This document shows positions 28,218-37,165 of a stretch of DNA of 57,502 bases, piece by piece. Origin of the DNA: Flavobacteriaceae bacterium. Its GTDB lineage: Bacteria > Bacteroidota > Bacteroidia > Flavobacteriales > Flavobacteriaceae. Below the pieces are notes generated by a model that was given only the letters and a program-made list of their open reading frames with translations, had not been told where the DNA came from and did not search any database. Where the stretch lies: positions 1-57,502 of the forward strand of contig JAIUMH010000002.1 in assembly GCA_022565635.1 (NCBI GenBank), given 5' to 3'. Position 1 is the first letter of the stretch, and each line of letters starts with the position of its first letter. A program made the translations under genes and the position numbers.

Positions 28218-30623
28218 ATGAAACGAAGAATAAATAAAGTTGCAGTCATCGGATCAGGTATTATGGGTAGCGGTATAGCTTGTCATTTTGCCAACATTGG
28301 TGTCGAGGTATTGTTGCTGGATATTGTTCCTAGAGAACTCAACGAAAAAGAAAAAAAACAAGGATTGAGCCTTGAAGACAAACCCGTTAGAAACAGGATT
28401 GTGAATGAGGCGCTTCAATCTTCTTTAAAATCGAATCCTTCACCAATTTATCATCAAGATTTTGCTAAGCGAATTACCACTGGTAATTTGGAAGATGACA
28501 TTTCAAAAGTGAAAGATGCCGATTGGATTATTGAGGTTGTTGTTGAACGCCTAGATATCAAAAAACAGGTTTTTGATAACCTAGAAAAACACCGAAAGCC
28601 GGGCACTTTAATTACTTCCAATACTTCTGGAATTCCGATTAAATTTATGAATGAAGGAAGAAGTGACGATTTCAAAAAGCATTTCTGCGGAACGCATTTT
28701 TTTAATCCGCCTCGTTACTTAAAGCTTTTCGAAGTTATTCCTGGACCTGATACTTCTAACGAAGTTATTAAATTTTTAGAAGAATATGGTGAAAAATTCT
28801 TAGGTAAAACTTCTGTTGTAGCTAAAGACACTCCTGCTTTTATTGGAAACCGCGTCGGAATTTTCTCTATTATGTCTTTATTTCACCAAGTGAAAGACTT
28901 GGACATGACTATTGAAGAAATTGATAAACTTACCGGTCCCTTAATTGGAAGACCAAAATCAGCTACTTTTAGAACGGTAGACGTGGTTGGTTTAGATACC
29001 TTAGTTCACGTTGCCAATGGATTGCATGAAAATTGCCCAAAAGATGAACGTAACGACCTGTTTAAACTTCCTGATTTTATTGAGAAAATGAAGGAAAACG
29101 AGTGGTTAGGTAGCAAGTCTGGTCAAGGTTTTTATAAAAAAGTAAAAAACAAAGACGGTTCTAGCGAAATCAAATCATTGGATTTAAATAGCATGGAATA
29201 CCGCGATAAGGAAAGCCCGCGTTTTGAATTGATGAATAAAACAAAATCGATTGATAATGTTGCTGAGCGTTTTCCTATTTTAATTGAAGACGACAGTAAA
29301 GCAGGAAAATTCTTCAGAAAGAACTTCGCCGCTTTATTTGCTTACGTGCAAAATAGGATTCCAGAAATTTCAGACGAATTATACAAAATTGATGATGCCA
29401 TGAAAGCAGGCTTCGGCTGGCAACATGGACCGTTTCAAATTTGGGATGCGGTAGGTCTTGAAAAAGGAATCGAACTAATGAAGGAAGAAGGTTATGAAGT
29501 AGCCCAATGGATTCAAGATATATCGGCTTCTTCGCAGAAATCTTTTTATTCAGTAAAAGACGGGAACACCTATTATTATGATATTCCTAAGAAAGAGCAA
29601 ACCAAAATACCAGGTCAGGACGCATTCATCATTCTAGACAACATTCGCGAAAGCAAAAAAGTTTTTGAAAACAAAGGAGTTTCGGTACAAGACTTAGGAG
29701 ATGGAATTCTAAATGTAGAATTCAGAAGTAAAATGAATTCTATTGATGGAGATGTTTTAAACGGATTAAATCACGCCATTGATTTAGCTGAAAAAGAATA
29801 CAACGGATTGGTTGTTTCTAATAACGGTCAGAATTTTTCTGTAGGTGCAAACATAGGTATGATTTTCATGTTTGCTGTTGAACAAGAATATGAAGAATTA
29901 AATGGAGCCATCAAATATTTTCAAGATACCATGATGCGCATGCGTTATTCTTCTATTCCAACTGTAGCAGCACCACATCAAATGGCTTTAGGTGGTGGAT
30001 GTGAATTGAGTTTACATGCCGACAAAGTAGTTGCTTCTGCAGAAACCTATATTGGGTTAGTAGAATTTGGGGTTGGTGTAATTCCTGGTGGTGGAGGTTC
30101 TAAAGAAATGACCTTAAGAGCTGCGCAAACTTTCCAAAAAGATGATGTAGAATTGAACCGTTTACGTGAACATTTCTTAACCATTGGAATGGCTAAAGTA
30201 GCTAAATCAGCTCACGAAGCATACGATTTAAATATTCTTCAAAAAGGAAAAGATATTGTTGTTGTAAATGACAACAGAAGAATTGCAACCGCTAAAAAAC
30301 ATGCTTTATTAATGGCTGAACAAGGTTACACAAAACCGGTAAAAACCAATAACGTAAAGGTATTAGGAAGACAAGCCTTGGGAGCATTTTTGGTAGGAAC
30401 AGACCAAATGATGGCTGGTAAATACATCAGCGAACACGATAAGAAAATTGCCAATAAGTTAGCTTATGTCATGTCGGGTGGCGATTTATCAGCCCCAACC
30501 ATGGTAAGCGAGCAATATTTATTAGACCTAGAACGCGAAGCATTTTTATCGCTTTGTGGAGAACGAAAAACGCTAGAGCGTATTCAGCATATGATTAAGA
30601 AAGGAAAACCCTTACGTAATTAG
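28218..30623 (+). CDS. 3-hydroxyacyl-CoA dehydrogenase / enoyl-CoA hydratase (FadB/FadJ-like)
   Basis: AVIGSGIMGSGIACHFANIG Rossmann motif, FNPPRYLKLFEVIPG; C-terminal crotonase segment with HQMALGGGCELSLHAD. Confidence 0.93.
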   Translation: MKRRINKVAVIGSGIMGSGIACHFANIGVEVLLLDIVPRELNEKEKKQGLSLEDKPVRNRIVNEALQSSLKSNPSPIYHQDFAKRITTGNLEDDISKVKDADWIIEVVVERLDIKKQVFDNLEKHRKPGTLITSNTSGIPIKFMNEGRSDDFKKHFCGTHFFNPPRYLKLFEVIPGPDTSNEVIKFLEEYGEKFLGKTSVVAKDTPAFIGNRVGIFSIMSLFHQVKDLDMTIEEIDKLTGPLIGRPKSATFRTVDVVGLDTLVHVANGLHENCPKDERNDLFKLPDFIEKMKENEWLGSKSGQGFYKKVKNKDGSSEIKSLDLNSMEYRDKESPRFELMNKTKSIDNVAERFPILIEDDSKAGKFFRKNFAALFAYVQNRIPEISDELYKIDDAMKAGFGWQHGPFQIWDAVGLEKGIELMKEEGYEVAQWIQDISASSQKSFYSVKDGNTYYYDIPKKEQTKIPGQDAFIILDNIRESKKVFENKGVSVQDLGDGILNVEFRSKMNSIDGDVLNGLNHAIDLAEKEYNGLVVSNNGQNFSVGANIGMIFMFAVEQEYEELNGAIKYFQDTMMRMRYSSIPTVAAPHQMALGGGCELSLHADKVVASAETYIGLVEFGVGVIPGGGGSKEMTLRAAQTFQKDDVELNRLREHFLTIGMAKVAKSAHEAYDLNILQKGKDIVVVNDNRRIATAKKHALLMAEQGYTKPVKTNNVKVLGRQALGAFLVGTDQMMAGKYISEHDKKIANKLAYVMSGGDLSAPTMVSEQYLLDLEREAFLSLCGERKTLERIQHMIKKGKPLRN

Positions 30624-30682
30624 ATTTAAGAACAAAGTACTGAGAATATAAGTAAGAGACTAATCTTTTAAAATTAGAAATT

Positions 30683-31033
30683 ATGCACAAATTTGAAGAT
30701 TTAAAAATATGGAAAAAAGCAATAGATGTAGCTGAAAAAAGCTATAGACTAACGGCAGACTTTCCAAATGATGAAAAGTACAATCTTACTTCTCAAATTA
30801 GAAAAAGTGCAGTTTCAATTCCTTCAAATATTGCAGAAGGAGCTGGAAGAAATACTAATGGAGAATTCAAACAATTCTTAGGTATAGCTAATGGATCATC
30901 ATTTGAATTGATTACTCAACTTTTCCTTTCAGAAAGGCTGAATCTATTACAAAAAGAAATAGCACAACCCGTAATTAAGGAAATTGTAGAAGTTTGTAAA
31001 ATGAATTATTCACTACAAAAATCTATATCCTAA
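30683..31033 (+). CDS. Four helix bundle protein (23S rRNA intervening-sequence family)
   Basis: FEDLKIWKKAIDVAEKSYRLT..FP..EKYNLTSQIRKSAVSIPSNIAEGAGRNTNGEFKQFLGIANGS. Confidence 0.92.
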   Translation: MHKFEDLKIWKKAIDVAEKSYRLTADFPNDEKYNLTSQIRKSAVSIPSNIAEGAGRNTNGEFKQFLGIANGSSFELITQLFLSERLNLLQKEIAQPVIKEIVEVCKMNYSLQKSIS

Positions 31034-31087
31034 ATACTTAATTCTCAATACTAACTACTTAATACTAAATACTAAATACTAGAAAAA

Positions 31088-32275
31088 ATGAAAACAGCAT
31101 ATATAGTAAAAGGATACAGAACCGCAGTAGGAAAAGCCAATAAAGGTGTATTCCGATTTAAGCGACCAGATGATTTAGCCGCAGAAACCATTCAATACAT
31201 GATGGAACAACTGCCAGATTTTGACAAAACAAAAATTGACGATGTGATTGTAGGTAACGCTATGCCGGAAGCTGAACAAGGTTTAAACGTTGGTCGGTTA
31301 ATCTCCTTAATGGGATTAAAAACCGAAGAAGTACCTGGAGTAACCGTGAATCGTTACTGCGCATCAGGAATTGAAACCATTGCCATGGCAAGTGCAAAAA
31401 TTTCCAGTGGAATGGCCGATTGTATCATAGCCGGAGGAGCAGAAAGCATGAGTTATATTCCTATGGGTGGTTACAAACCCGTTCCCAACTACCAAATTGG
31501 TAAAGAAGGAAACGAAAGCTACTATTGGGGAATGGGATTAACTGCGGAAGCGGTTGCTGAAAAATACAAAGTGAGTCGTGAAGACCAAGATCAATTTGCT
31601 TACAACTCGCACATGAAAGCCTTAAAGGCGCAAGAAGAAAACCGATTTAAAAATCAAATTGCCCCGATTAATGTAGAAGAAGTCTATTTGGACGCTAACA
31701 ACAAAAAAGCAACAAAAAGCTACACCGTAACACAAGATGAAGGGCCTAGAAAAGGAACAAGTATTGAAGCTTTAAATAAACTTCGACCTGTTTTTGCTGA
31801 AGGTGGAAGCGTAACCGCAGGAAATTCATCGCAAACTAGTGATGGTGCGGCTTTTGTAATGGTAGTAAGTGAGCAATTTATGAAAGAGCATAACTTAGAG
31901 CCAATAGCTCGTCTAGTAAGCTATGCTACCGTAGGTGTTGAGCCAAAAATCATGGGAATTGGTCCAGTAAAAGCTATTCCAAAAGCCTTAAAGCAAGCAG
32001 GATTGAAAAAAGAAGACATCGAATTGATTGAACTTAACGAAGCTTTTGCTTCACAATCTTTAGCTGTTGTTCGCGAGTTAGACCTCAATCAAGACATTGT
32101 AAATGTAAATGGTGGTGCTATTTCACTCGGACACCCTCTAGGTTGTACAGGAGGAAAACTTTCTGTTCAATTATTTGATGAAATGAAACAACGAAGCCTT
32201 AAAAACAAATACGGAATGGTAACCATGTGTGTAGGAACTGGACAAGGAGCCGCTGGAATTTATGAGGTTTTTTAG
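31088..32275 (+). CDS. Acetyl-CoA C-acyltransferase (thiolase)
   Basis: VNRYCASGIETIAMA, NVNGGAISLGHPLGCTG, MCVGTGQGAAGIYE. Confidence 0.95.
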   Translation: MKTAYIVKGYRTAVGKANKGVFRFKRPDDLAAETIQYMMEQLPDFDKTKIDDVIVGNAMPEAEQGLNVGRLISLMGLKTEEVPGVTVNRYCASGIETIAMASAKISSGMADCIIAGGAESMSYIPMGGYKPVPNYQIGKEGNESYYWGMGLTAEAVAEKYKVSREDQDQFAYNSHMKALKAQEENRFKNQIAPINVEEVYLDANNKKATKSYTVTQDEGPRKGTSIEALNKLRPVFAEGGSVTAGNSSQTSDGAAFVMVVSEQFMKEHNLEPIARLVSYATVGVEPKIMGIGPVKAIPKALKQAGLKKEDIELIELNEAFASQSLAVVRELDLNQDIVNVNGGAISLGHPLGCTGGKLSVQLFDEMKQRSLKNKYGMVTMCVGTGQGAAGIYEVF

Positions 32276-32530
32276 TGGTTAGAGGTTAGAGGTTAGTATT
32301 AAGTACAAAGTATTAAGAAGTGAGAAATTTTGAATTTTAACCTGCCCGACTAAGCTGGTCAGGCGGGATTATGAATTATGAATTTTAAATTAAGCTGAAG
32401 CTCTGTGAATTTTGTGACTTTATGGTAAAAAAAGAAGTGAGAATTAAGTACAAAGTAGTGAGAAATTGTGAATTTTAAATTACATTAAATCTTTGCGCCT
32501 TAGCGACTTTGCGAGATAATAAACAAAAAT
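32276..32530. repeat. Intergenic tract of short degenerate repeats with an imperfect hairpin
   Basis: Repeated words (ggttagaggttag, aagtacaaagta, gaattttaaatta) plus CCTGCCCGAC-taagctg-GTCAGGCGGG (32341-32367). Confidence 0.6.
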
Positions 32531-32546
32531 TAGAAAAAAAGAAAAA

Positions 32547-34349
32547 ATGGAAACAAAAGAAAAAAATGTAATAAGAGGCGGGCAGTTTCTGGTTAAAGAA
32601 GCCAAAGCCCAAGATATCTTCACGCCAGAAGATTTTACTGACGAACAAAAAATGATGCGCGACTCTGTGAAAGAATTTGTAGATCGTGAAATTTGGCCTC
32701 ACAAAGAAGAATTTGAAAAGAAAAACTATGCGCTTACTGAAGAAGTGATGCGCAAAGCAGGAGAACTCGGTTTTCTTGGCGTTGCCGTTCCTGAAGAATA
32801 TGACGGAATGGGGATGGATTTTGTCTCAACCATGCTAGTTTGTGATTACATTTCTGGAGCTACTGGCTCTGTGGCCACTGCATTTGGAGCACATACCGGA
32901 ATTGGAACATTACCTATAACCTTGTATGGTACGGAGGAGCAAAAGAAAAAATACATTCCTAAATTAGCGACGGGCGAATGGTTTGGTGCCTATTGTTTAA
33001 CTGAACCTGGCGCTGGATCGGATGCTAATTCTGGAAAAACAAAGGCAGTGCTTTCTGAAGACGGAAAACACTACCATATTTCAGGACAGAAAATGTGGAT
33101 TTCTAATGCTGGATTTTGCGATTTGTTCATTGTATTTGCTAGAATTGAAGACGATAAATACATCACAGGATTCATTGTTGAAAAAGATCTGGAAAACGGA
33201 ATTTCATTAGGAGACGAAGAAAAGAAATTAGGTATTCACTCCTCTTCTACTCGACAGGTTTTCTTTAATGATACCAAAGTTCCTGTAAAAAACATGCTAG
33301 GCGAACGTGGTGGAGGATTCAAAATTGCCATGAACGCTTTAAATGTAGGTCGAATTAAATTAGCTGCGGCTTGTTTAGATGCACAACGAAGAGTAATTGA
33401 TACGGCTGTAAAGTATGCCAATGACCGTGTGCAATTTAAAACACCTATTGCTAAGTTTGGCGCTATTCGTGAAAAATTGGCAGAAATGGCCACGCGTGCT
33501 TTTGTAGATGAATCAGCTTCCTACCGAGCAGCTAAAGATATTGAAGACCGTATTAATGCAAGAAAAGAAGCTGGAGCAAGTCACCAAGAAGCAGAATTAA
33601 AAGGCGTTGAAGAGTATGCCATTGAATGTTCAATTCTCAAGGTAATTGTTTCAGAACATGCTCAAACTTGTACCGATGAAGGAATTCAGATTTTTGGTGG
33701 AATGGGCTTCTCTGCAGACACCCCTATGGAAGCGGCTTGGAGAGATGCGCGTATTTCAAGAATTTACGAGGGCACCAATGAAATTAACCGAATGCTTTCT
33801 GTGGGAATGATGATTAAGAAAGCTATGAAAGGCCATGTTGATTTATTAGGTCCAGCAAATGAAGTAAAAGAAGAATTGACAGGTATTCCTTCTTTTGAAA
33901 CACCCGATTATTCAAAGCCACTTTCAGAAGAAAGAGCAATGATCAAGAAACTGAAAAAAGCGTTCTTAATGGTTGCTGGAGCGGCCATGCAGAAATACGG
34001 TGAAGCAATTGAAGAACACCAACAATTATTAATGGCTTCAGCTGATATTTTAATGGAAATTTATATGGCTGAATCAGCTATTTTAAGAGCCCAGAAAAAC
34101 GTTGAAAAAACCAGCGAAGAAGAAGCAAAATACCAAGTAGCCATGGCTCAACTGTATTTATATTATGCGGTTGAACGTGTAAGTCAACGTGCTAAGCAAG
34201 GGATTATCTCATTTGCTGAAGGCGACGAACAAAAAATGATGTTAGTTGGTTTAAAACGCTATACCAAATATGACAATTATCCTAATATAATTGCATTACA
34301 AGAGCTCGTTGCTGAAAAGGTTGTCAGCGAGAACACCTATCCATTTTAA
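32547..34349 (+). CDS. Acyl-CoA dehydrogenase
   Basis: YCLTEPGAGSDANSGKTKA, KMWISNAGF, GGGFKIAMNALNVGRI, QIFGGMGFSADTPMEAAWRDARISRIYEGTNEI. Confidence 0.95.
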   Translation: METKEKNVIRGGQFLVKEAKAQDIFTPEDFTDEQKMMRDSVKEFVDREIWPHKEEFEKKNYALTEEVMRKAGELGFLGVAVPEEYDGMGMDFVSTMLVCDYISGATGSVATAFGAHTGIGTLPITLYGTEEQKKKYIPKLATGEWFGAYCLTEPGAGSDANSGKTKAVLSEDGKHYHISGQKMWISNAGFCDLFIVFARIEDDKYITGFIVEKDLENGISLGDEEKKLGIHSSSTRQVFFNDTKVPVKNMLGERGGGFKIAMNALNVGRIKLAAACLDAQRRVIDTAVKYANDRVQFKTPIAKFGAIREKLAEMATRAFVDESASYRAAKDIEDRINARKEAGASHQEAELKGVEEYAIECSILKVIVSEHAQTCTDEGIQIFGGMGFSADTPMEAAWRDARISRIYEGTNEINRMLSVGMMIKKAMKGHVDLLGPANEVKEELTGIPSFETPDYSKPLSEERAMIKKLKKAFLMVAGAAMQKYGEAIEEHQQLLMASADILMEIYMAESAILRAQKNVEKTSEEEAKYQVAMAQLYLYYAVERVSQRAKQGIISFAEGDEQKMMLVGLKRYTKYDNYPNIIALQELVAEKVVSENTYPF

Positions 34350-34395
34350 GATTGTGCCAAATTTGAAGGTATAGGTATTTATTCAATTAGGGTTG

Positions 34396-34431
34396 CAACC
34401 GTCTATAGATTTTATAGGCGGTTGTTTTTTT
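34396..34431 (+). terminator. Intrinsic terminator of the beta-oxidation operon
   Basis: CAACCGTCTATA ... TATAGGCGGTTG (one G:U) followed by T tract. Confidence 0.88.
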
Positions 34432-34442
34432 ATGGGCATTGA

Positions 34443-35222
34443 CTATTCCTCTAAGACAACTTGATTTAAAATTAACCCAGAAGCAGGTGCAATATGCTCG
34501 AGTTTAATTTTGTTTTTCCCATCCAAAGTATCTTCAAAAAAATCAACTGATTTCTCACCAGATCCTAAATCAATCAGCATGCCCATCATTAAGCGAATTT
34601 GATTGCGTTTAAACCCCTTCCCTACCACTTTTAAAACCTGCACTTTTTCAGGAAAAAAACTGGCTTGAAAATAGGTGTTTTCTACAATTTCACAAGTCTT
34701 AATTTCACCTTCGGTGATAGTATGTGGTGTTGGTCGAAAGGTATACGAATAAAAATCTTTCTCCCCTTCAAACTTTTGAGCAGATTCTTTCATTAAATCC
34801 AAGTTCAATTTTTTTGTGATATTCGCCATAAAAGGAGCCGCAAAAGGATGAATTTTTTCAGGAAAACTAAAAAAATACAAGTATTCTTTCCATTTTGGAT
34901 GTTGAATAATATTGAATTTGATTTCTTTTTCTTTTATATTTAATGCTCTTAAATCGGGCGGTAAGTTTTTATTAAATAAAGATAAAAAATCATTTTCAAG
35001 CTCATGATACGTAAAAAGCTGAATATAAGTTTGTTCAACAGAAACCATAGCATCCGTCCTGCCGGCTGAAATCACATTAAACTTCTTGCCTTCAAAAATA
35101 AATTTCAACGTCTTTCTCACCCTTCCTTCTAAGGTTTTAACATCGGGCTGTTGTTGCCAACCATGGTAACGAAACCCAAGGTATTGAAATTTGATTAAGT
35201 AAGTGTAGCGTTGGGGTTTCAT
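34443..35222 (-). CDS. tRNA pseudouridine synthase TruA-like protein (divergent active-site motif)
   Basis: YLIKFQYLGFRYHGWQQQPDVKTLEG; AGRTDAMVSVEQ; start adjusted to MKPQRYTY. Confidence 0.82.
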   Translation of the reverse strand: MKPQRYTYLIKFQYLGFRYHGWQQQPDVKTLEGRVRKTLKFIFEGKKFNVISAGRTDAMVSVEQTYIQLFTYHELENDFLSLFNKNLPPDLRALNIKEKEIKFNIIQHPKWKEYLYFFSFPEKIHPFAAPFMANITKKLNLDLMKESAQKFEGEKDFYSYTFRPTPHTITEGEIKTCEIVENTYFQASFFPEKVQVLKVVGKGFKRNQIRLMMGMLIDLGSGEKSVDFFEDTLDGKNKIKLEHIAPASGLILNQVVLEE

Positions 35223-35323
35223 TTTTATATTAAATTTAAAAAGGCGAAAATAAGATTTACAAATTAAAAAAACTCCTTCCAACGTACATTAGATAGAGTT
35301 TTTAGTTGTTGTTGTTTCGTTTC

Positions 35324-35626
35324 TTAATTTGAATTCTGTTGGATGATTTGCAACAAGTCGTCTTTAGAAAGAACACCGCTTTGTCGCCATTTCTGTTCTC
35401 CTTGCTGAAACAAAATCATAGTCGGAACTCCCCTAACCTGATATTGTGCCGTTAAATTTTGATTTTTATCAACATCTATTTTTACAATTTTCACTTGTTC
35501 ACCTAATTCACTTTTCACCTCTTGAAGAATGGGTGCTAACATTTTACACGGACCACACCAATCAGCAAAAAAATCGACTAGAACAGGAACATCGGAAGCT
35601 ATAATTTCATTAAATTTTGTTTTCAT
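35324..35626 (-). CDS. trxA: Thioredoxin
   Basis: VDFFADWCGPCKMLAPIL; VRGVPTMILF. Confidence 0.93.
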   Translation of the reverse strand: MKTKFNEIIASDVPVLVDFFADWCGPCKMLAPILQEVKSELGEQVKIVKIDVDKNQNLTAQYQVRGVPTMILFQQGEQKWRQSGVLSKDDLLQIIQQNSN

Positions 35627-35755
35627 AAGTACTAATTTTAGACAAAAATACAATAGTTGTTAGAGTTTGTTGGTAACTTGAGTTACAAGTCAAAAAATAA
35701 AGTTCAAAAATCATTTACTAAGTTTTTTCGCTGTAATGAAGTAGGGAACGTAAAA

Positions 35756-36123
35756 AGCAAGACGTGATTAGCAGGATGAGATGTCTCACTATTGTTACTG
35801 ATGACGTTTTCATGTAAATTTTTGATTATTAGTTTTTGTTTTAAGTTCGAGCGGAGTCGAGAACCATCTACATCTCGACTTTAGTTTATCCTGAGCATTT
35901 GTTGAAGAGCTCTATGCTAAAACATAGTATAAACGTCACAAACTATTAAATAAAATTTGCTGAAATTTTCAAAGGCTCGATATGACATTTCATTTCCAAT
36001 TTGTCATTCCGATTCCGAATTACTCGGGAGAGGAATCGCACTTGAGTAAGCACGAAACCCATTTCACGCAACCCACAAACGTAATCAGCAAGACGTGATT
36101 AGCAAGGTAAGATGTCTCACTAT
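35756..36123. repeat. Pair of about 37-nt imperfect direct repeats (35756-35792; 36087-36123)
   Basis: agcaagacgtgattagcaggatgagatgtctcactat versus agcaagacgtgattagcaaggtaagatgtctcactat. Confidence 0.85.
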
Positions 36124-36155
36124 CGGTAGACATGACACACTGGAATCCTGTTTTA

Positions 36156-36236
36156 TATTGTAGAGGCGTTTGACTCAAACGTCTCTACAATAAAAAAAAC
36201 GCCTCTACAATAAAAACAAACGTTCTACAATAAAAA
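36156..36236. repeat. Hairpin (17-bp arms) followed by tandem partial copies of its right arm
   Basis: TATTGTAGAGGCGTTTG-ACT-CAAACGTCTCTACAATA (one G:U), then cgcctctacaataaaa and cgttctacaataaaa at about 20-21-nt spacing. Confidence 0.8.
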
Positions 36237-36327
36237 CAATCAAAAAACAAAATTATCGTTCAGCTTTATTATCATTACTTCAAAAAAATGAATAAAAATT
36301 CCGTAATTTTGACGAAAATCAAAATAA

Positions 36328-37146
36328 ATGGACATAAATCAAATTCCAAATCTAAAACATACGGCTTCCAATAACTTCTTTTTGCTTTCTGGTCCTTGCT
36401 CTATAGAGGGTAGAGATATGGCTTTTAGAATTGCTGAAGAAATGGTGAAAATTTCGGATGAACTGAAAATACCTTATGTATTTAAAGGTTCATTTAAAAA
36501 AGCTAACCGAAGTAGAATTGATTCTTATACAGGAATTGGCGATGAAAAAGCTTTAAAAATTCTACAAGAAATTGGTCAGCATTTTGAAATTCCTACGGTT
36601 ACTGATATTCACGAAGTAAGCGATGCAGCAATGGCGGCTAATTATGTAGATGTTTTGCAAATTCCTGCATTTTTAGTGAGGCAAACCGATTTAGTAGTAG
36701 CGGCTGCAGCAACAGGGAAAACGGTTAATCTAAAAAAAGGACAATTTATGAGTCCAGAGAGTATGCAACATGCAGTTACCAAAGTGACCGATTCTAAGAA
36801 TGATTTAGTGATGGTAACAGACCGAGGTACCATGTTTGGCTATCAGGATTTAATTGTAGATTTTAGAGGAATTCCGAGCATGAAGAAATTTGCCACTACG
36901 GTTTTAGATGTAACCCATTCCTTGCAACAACCCAACCAAAGTTCAGGTGTTACTGGAGGAAGACCAGATATGATTGAAACCATTGCCCGGGCTGGAGTAG
37001 TGAATCAAGTAGATGGATTATTTATTGAAACTCATTTTAATCCTTCAGAAGCGAAAAGTGACGGCGCTAACATGTTAGACTTAAAACATATGAAAGGATT
37101 GATGAGCCGCCTTGTTGAAATTCGCCAAACCATTAATTCATTTTAA
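36328..37146 (+). CDS. kdsA: 3-deoxy-8-phosphooctulonate synthase
   Basis: LLSGPCSIEGRD, FKGSFKKANRSR, VTDIHE, FGYQDLIVDFRGIP, DVTHSLQQP. Confidence 0.95.
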   Translation: MDINQIPNLKHTASNNFFLLSGPCSIEGRDMAFRIAEEMVKISDELKIPYVFKGSFKKANRSRIDSYTGIGDEKALKILQEIGQHFEIPTVTDIHEVSDAAMAANYVDVLQIPAFLVRQTDLVVAAAATGKTVNLKKGQFMSPESMQHAVTKVTDSKNDLVMVTDRGTMFGYQDLIVDFRGIPSMKKFATTVLDVTHSLQQPNQSSGVTGGRPDMIETIARAGVVNQVDGLFIETHFNPSEAKSDGANMLDLKHMKGLMSRLVEIRQTINSF

Positions 37147-37165
37147 ACCACCAAACCTAACTAAA

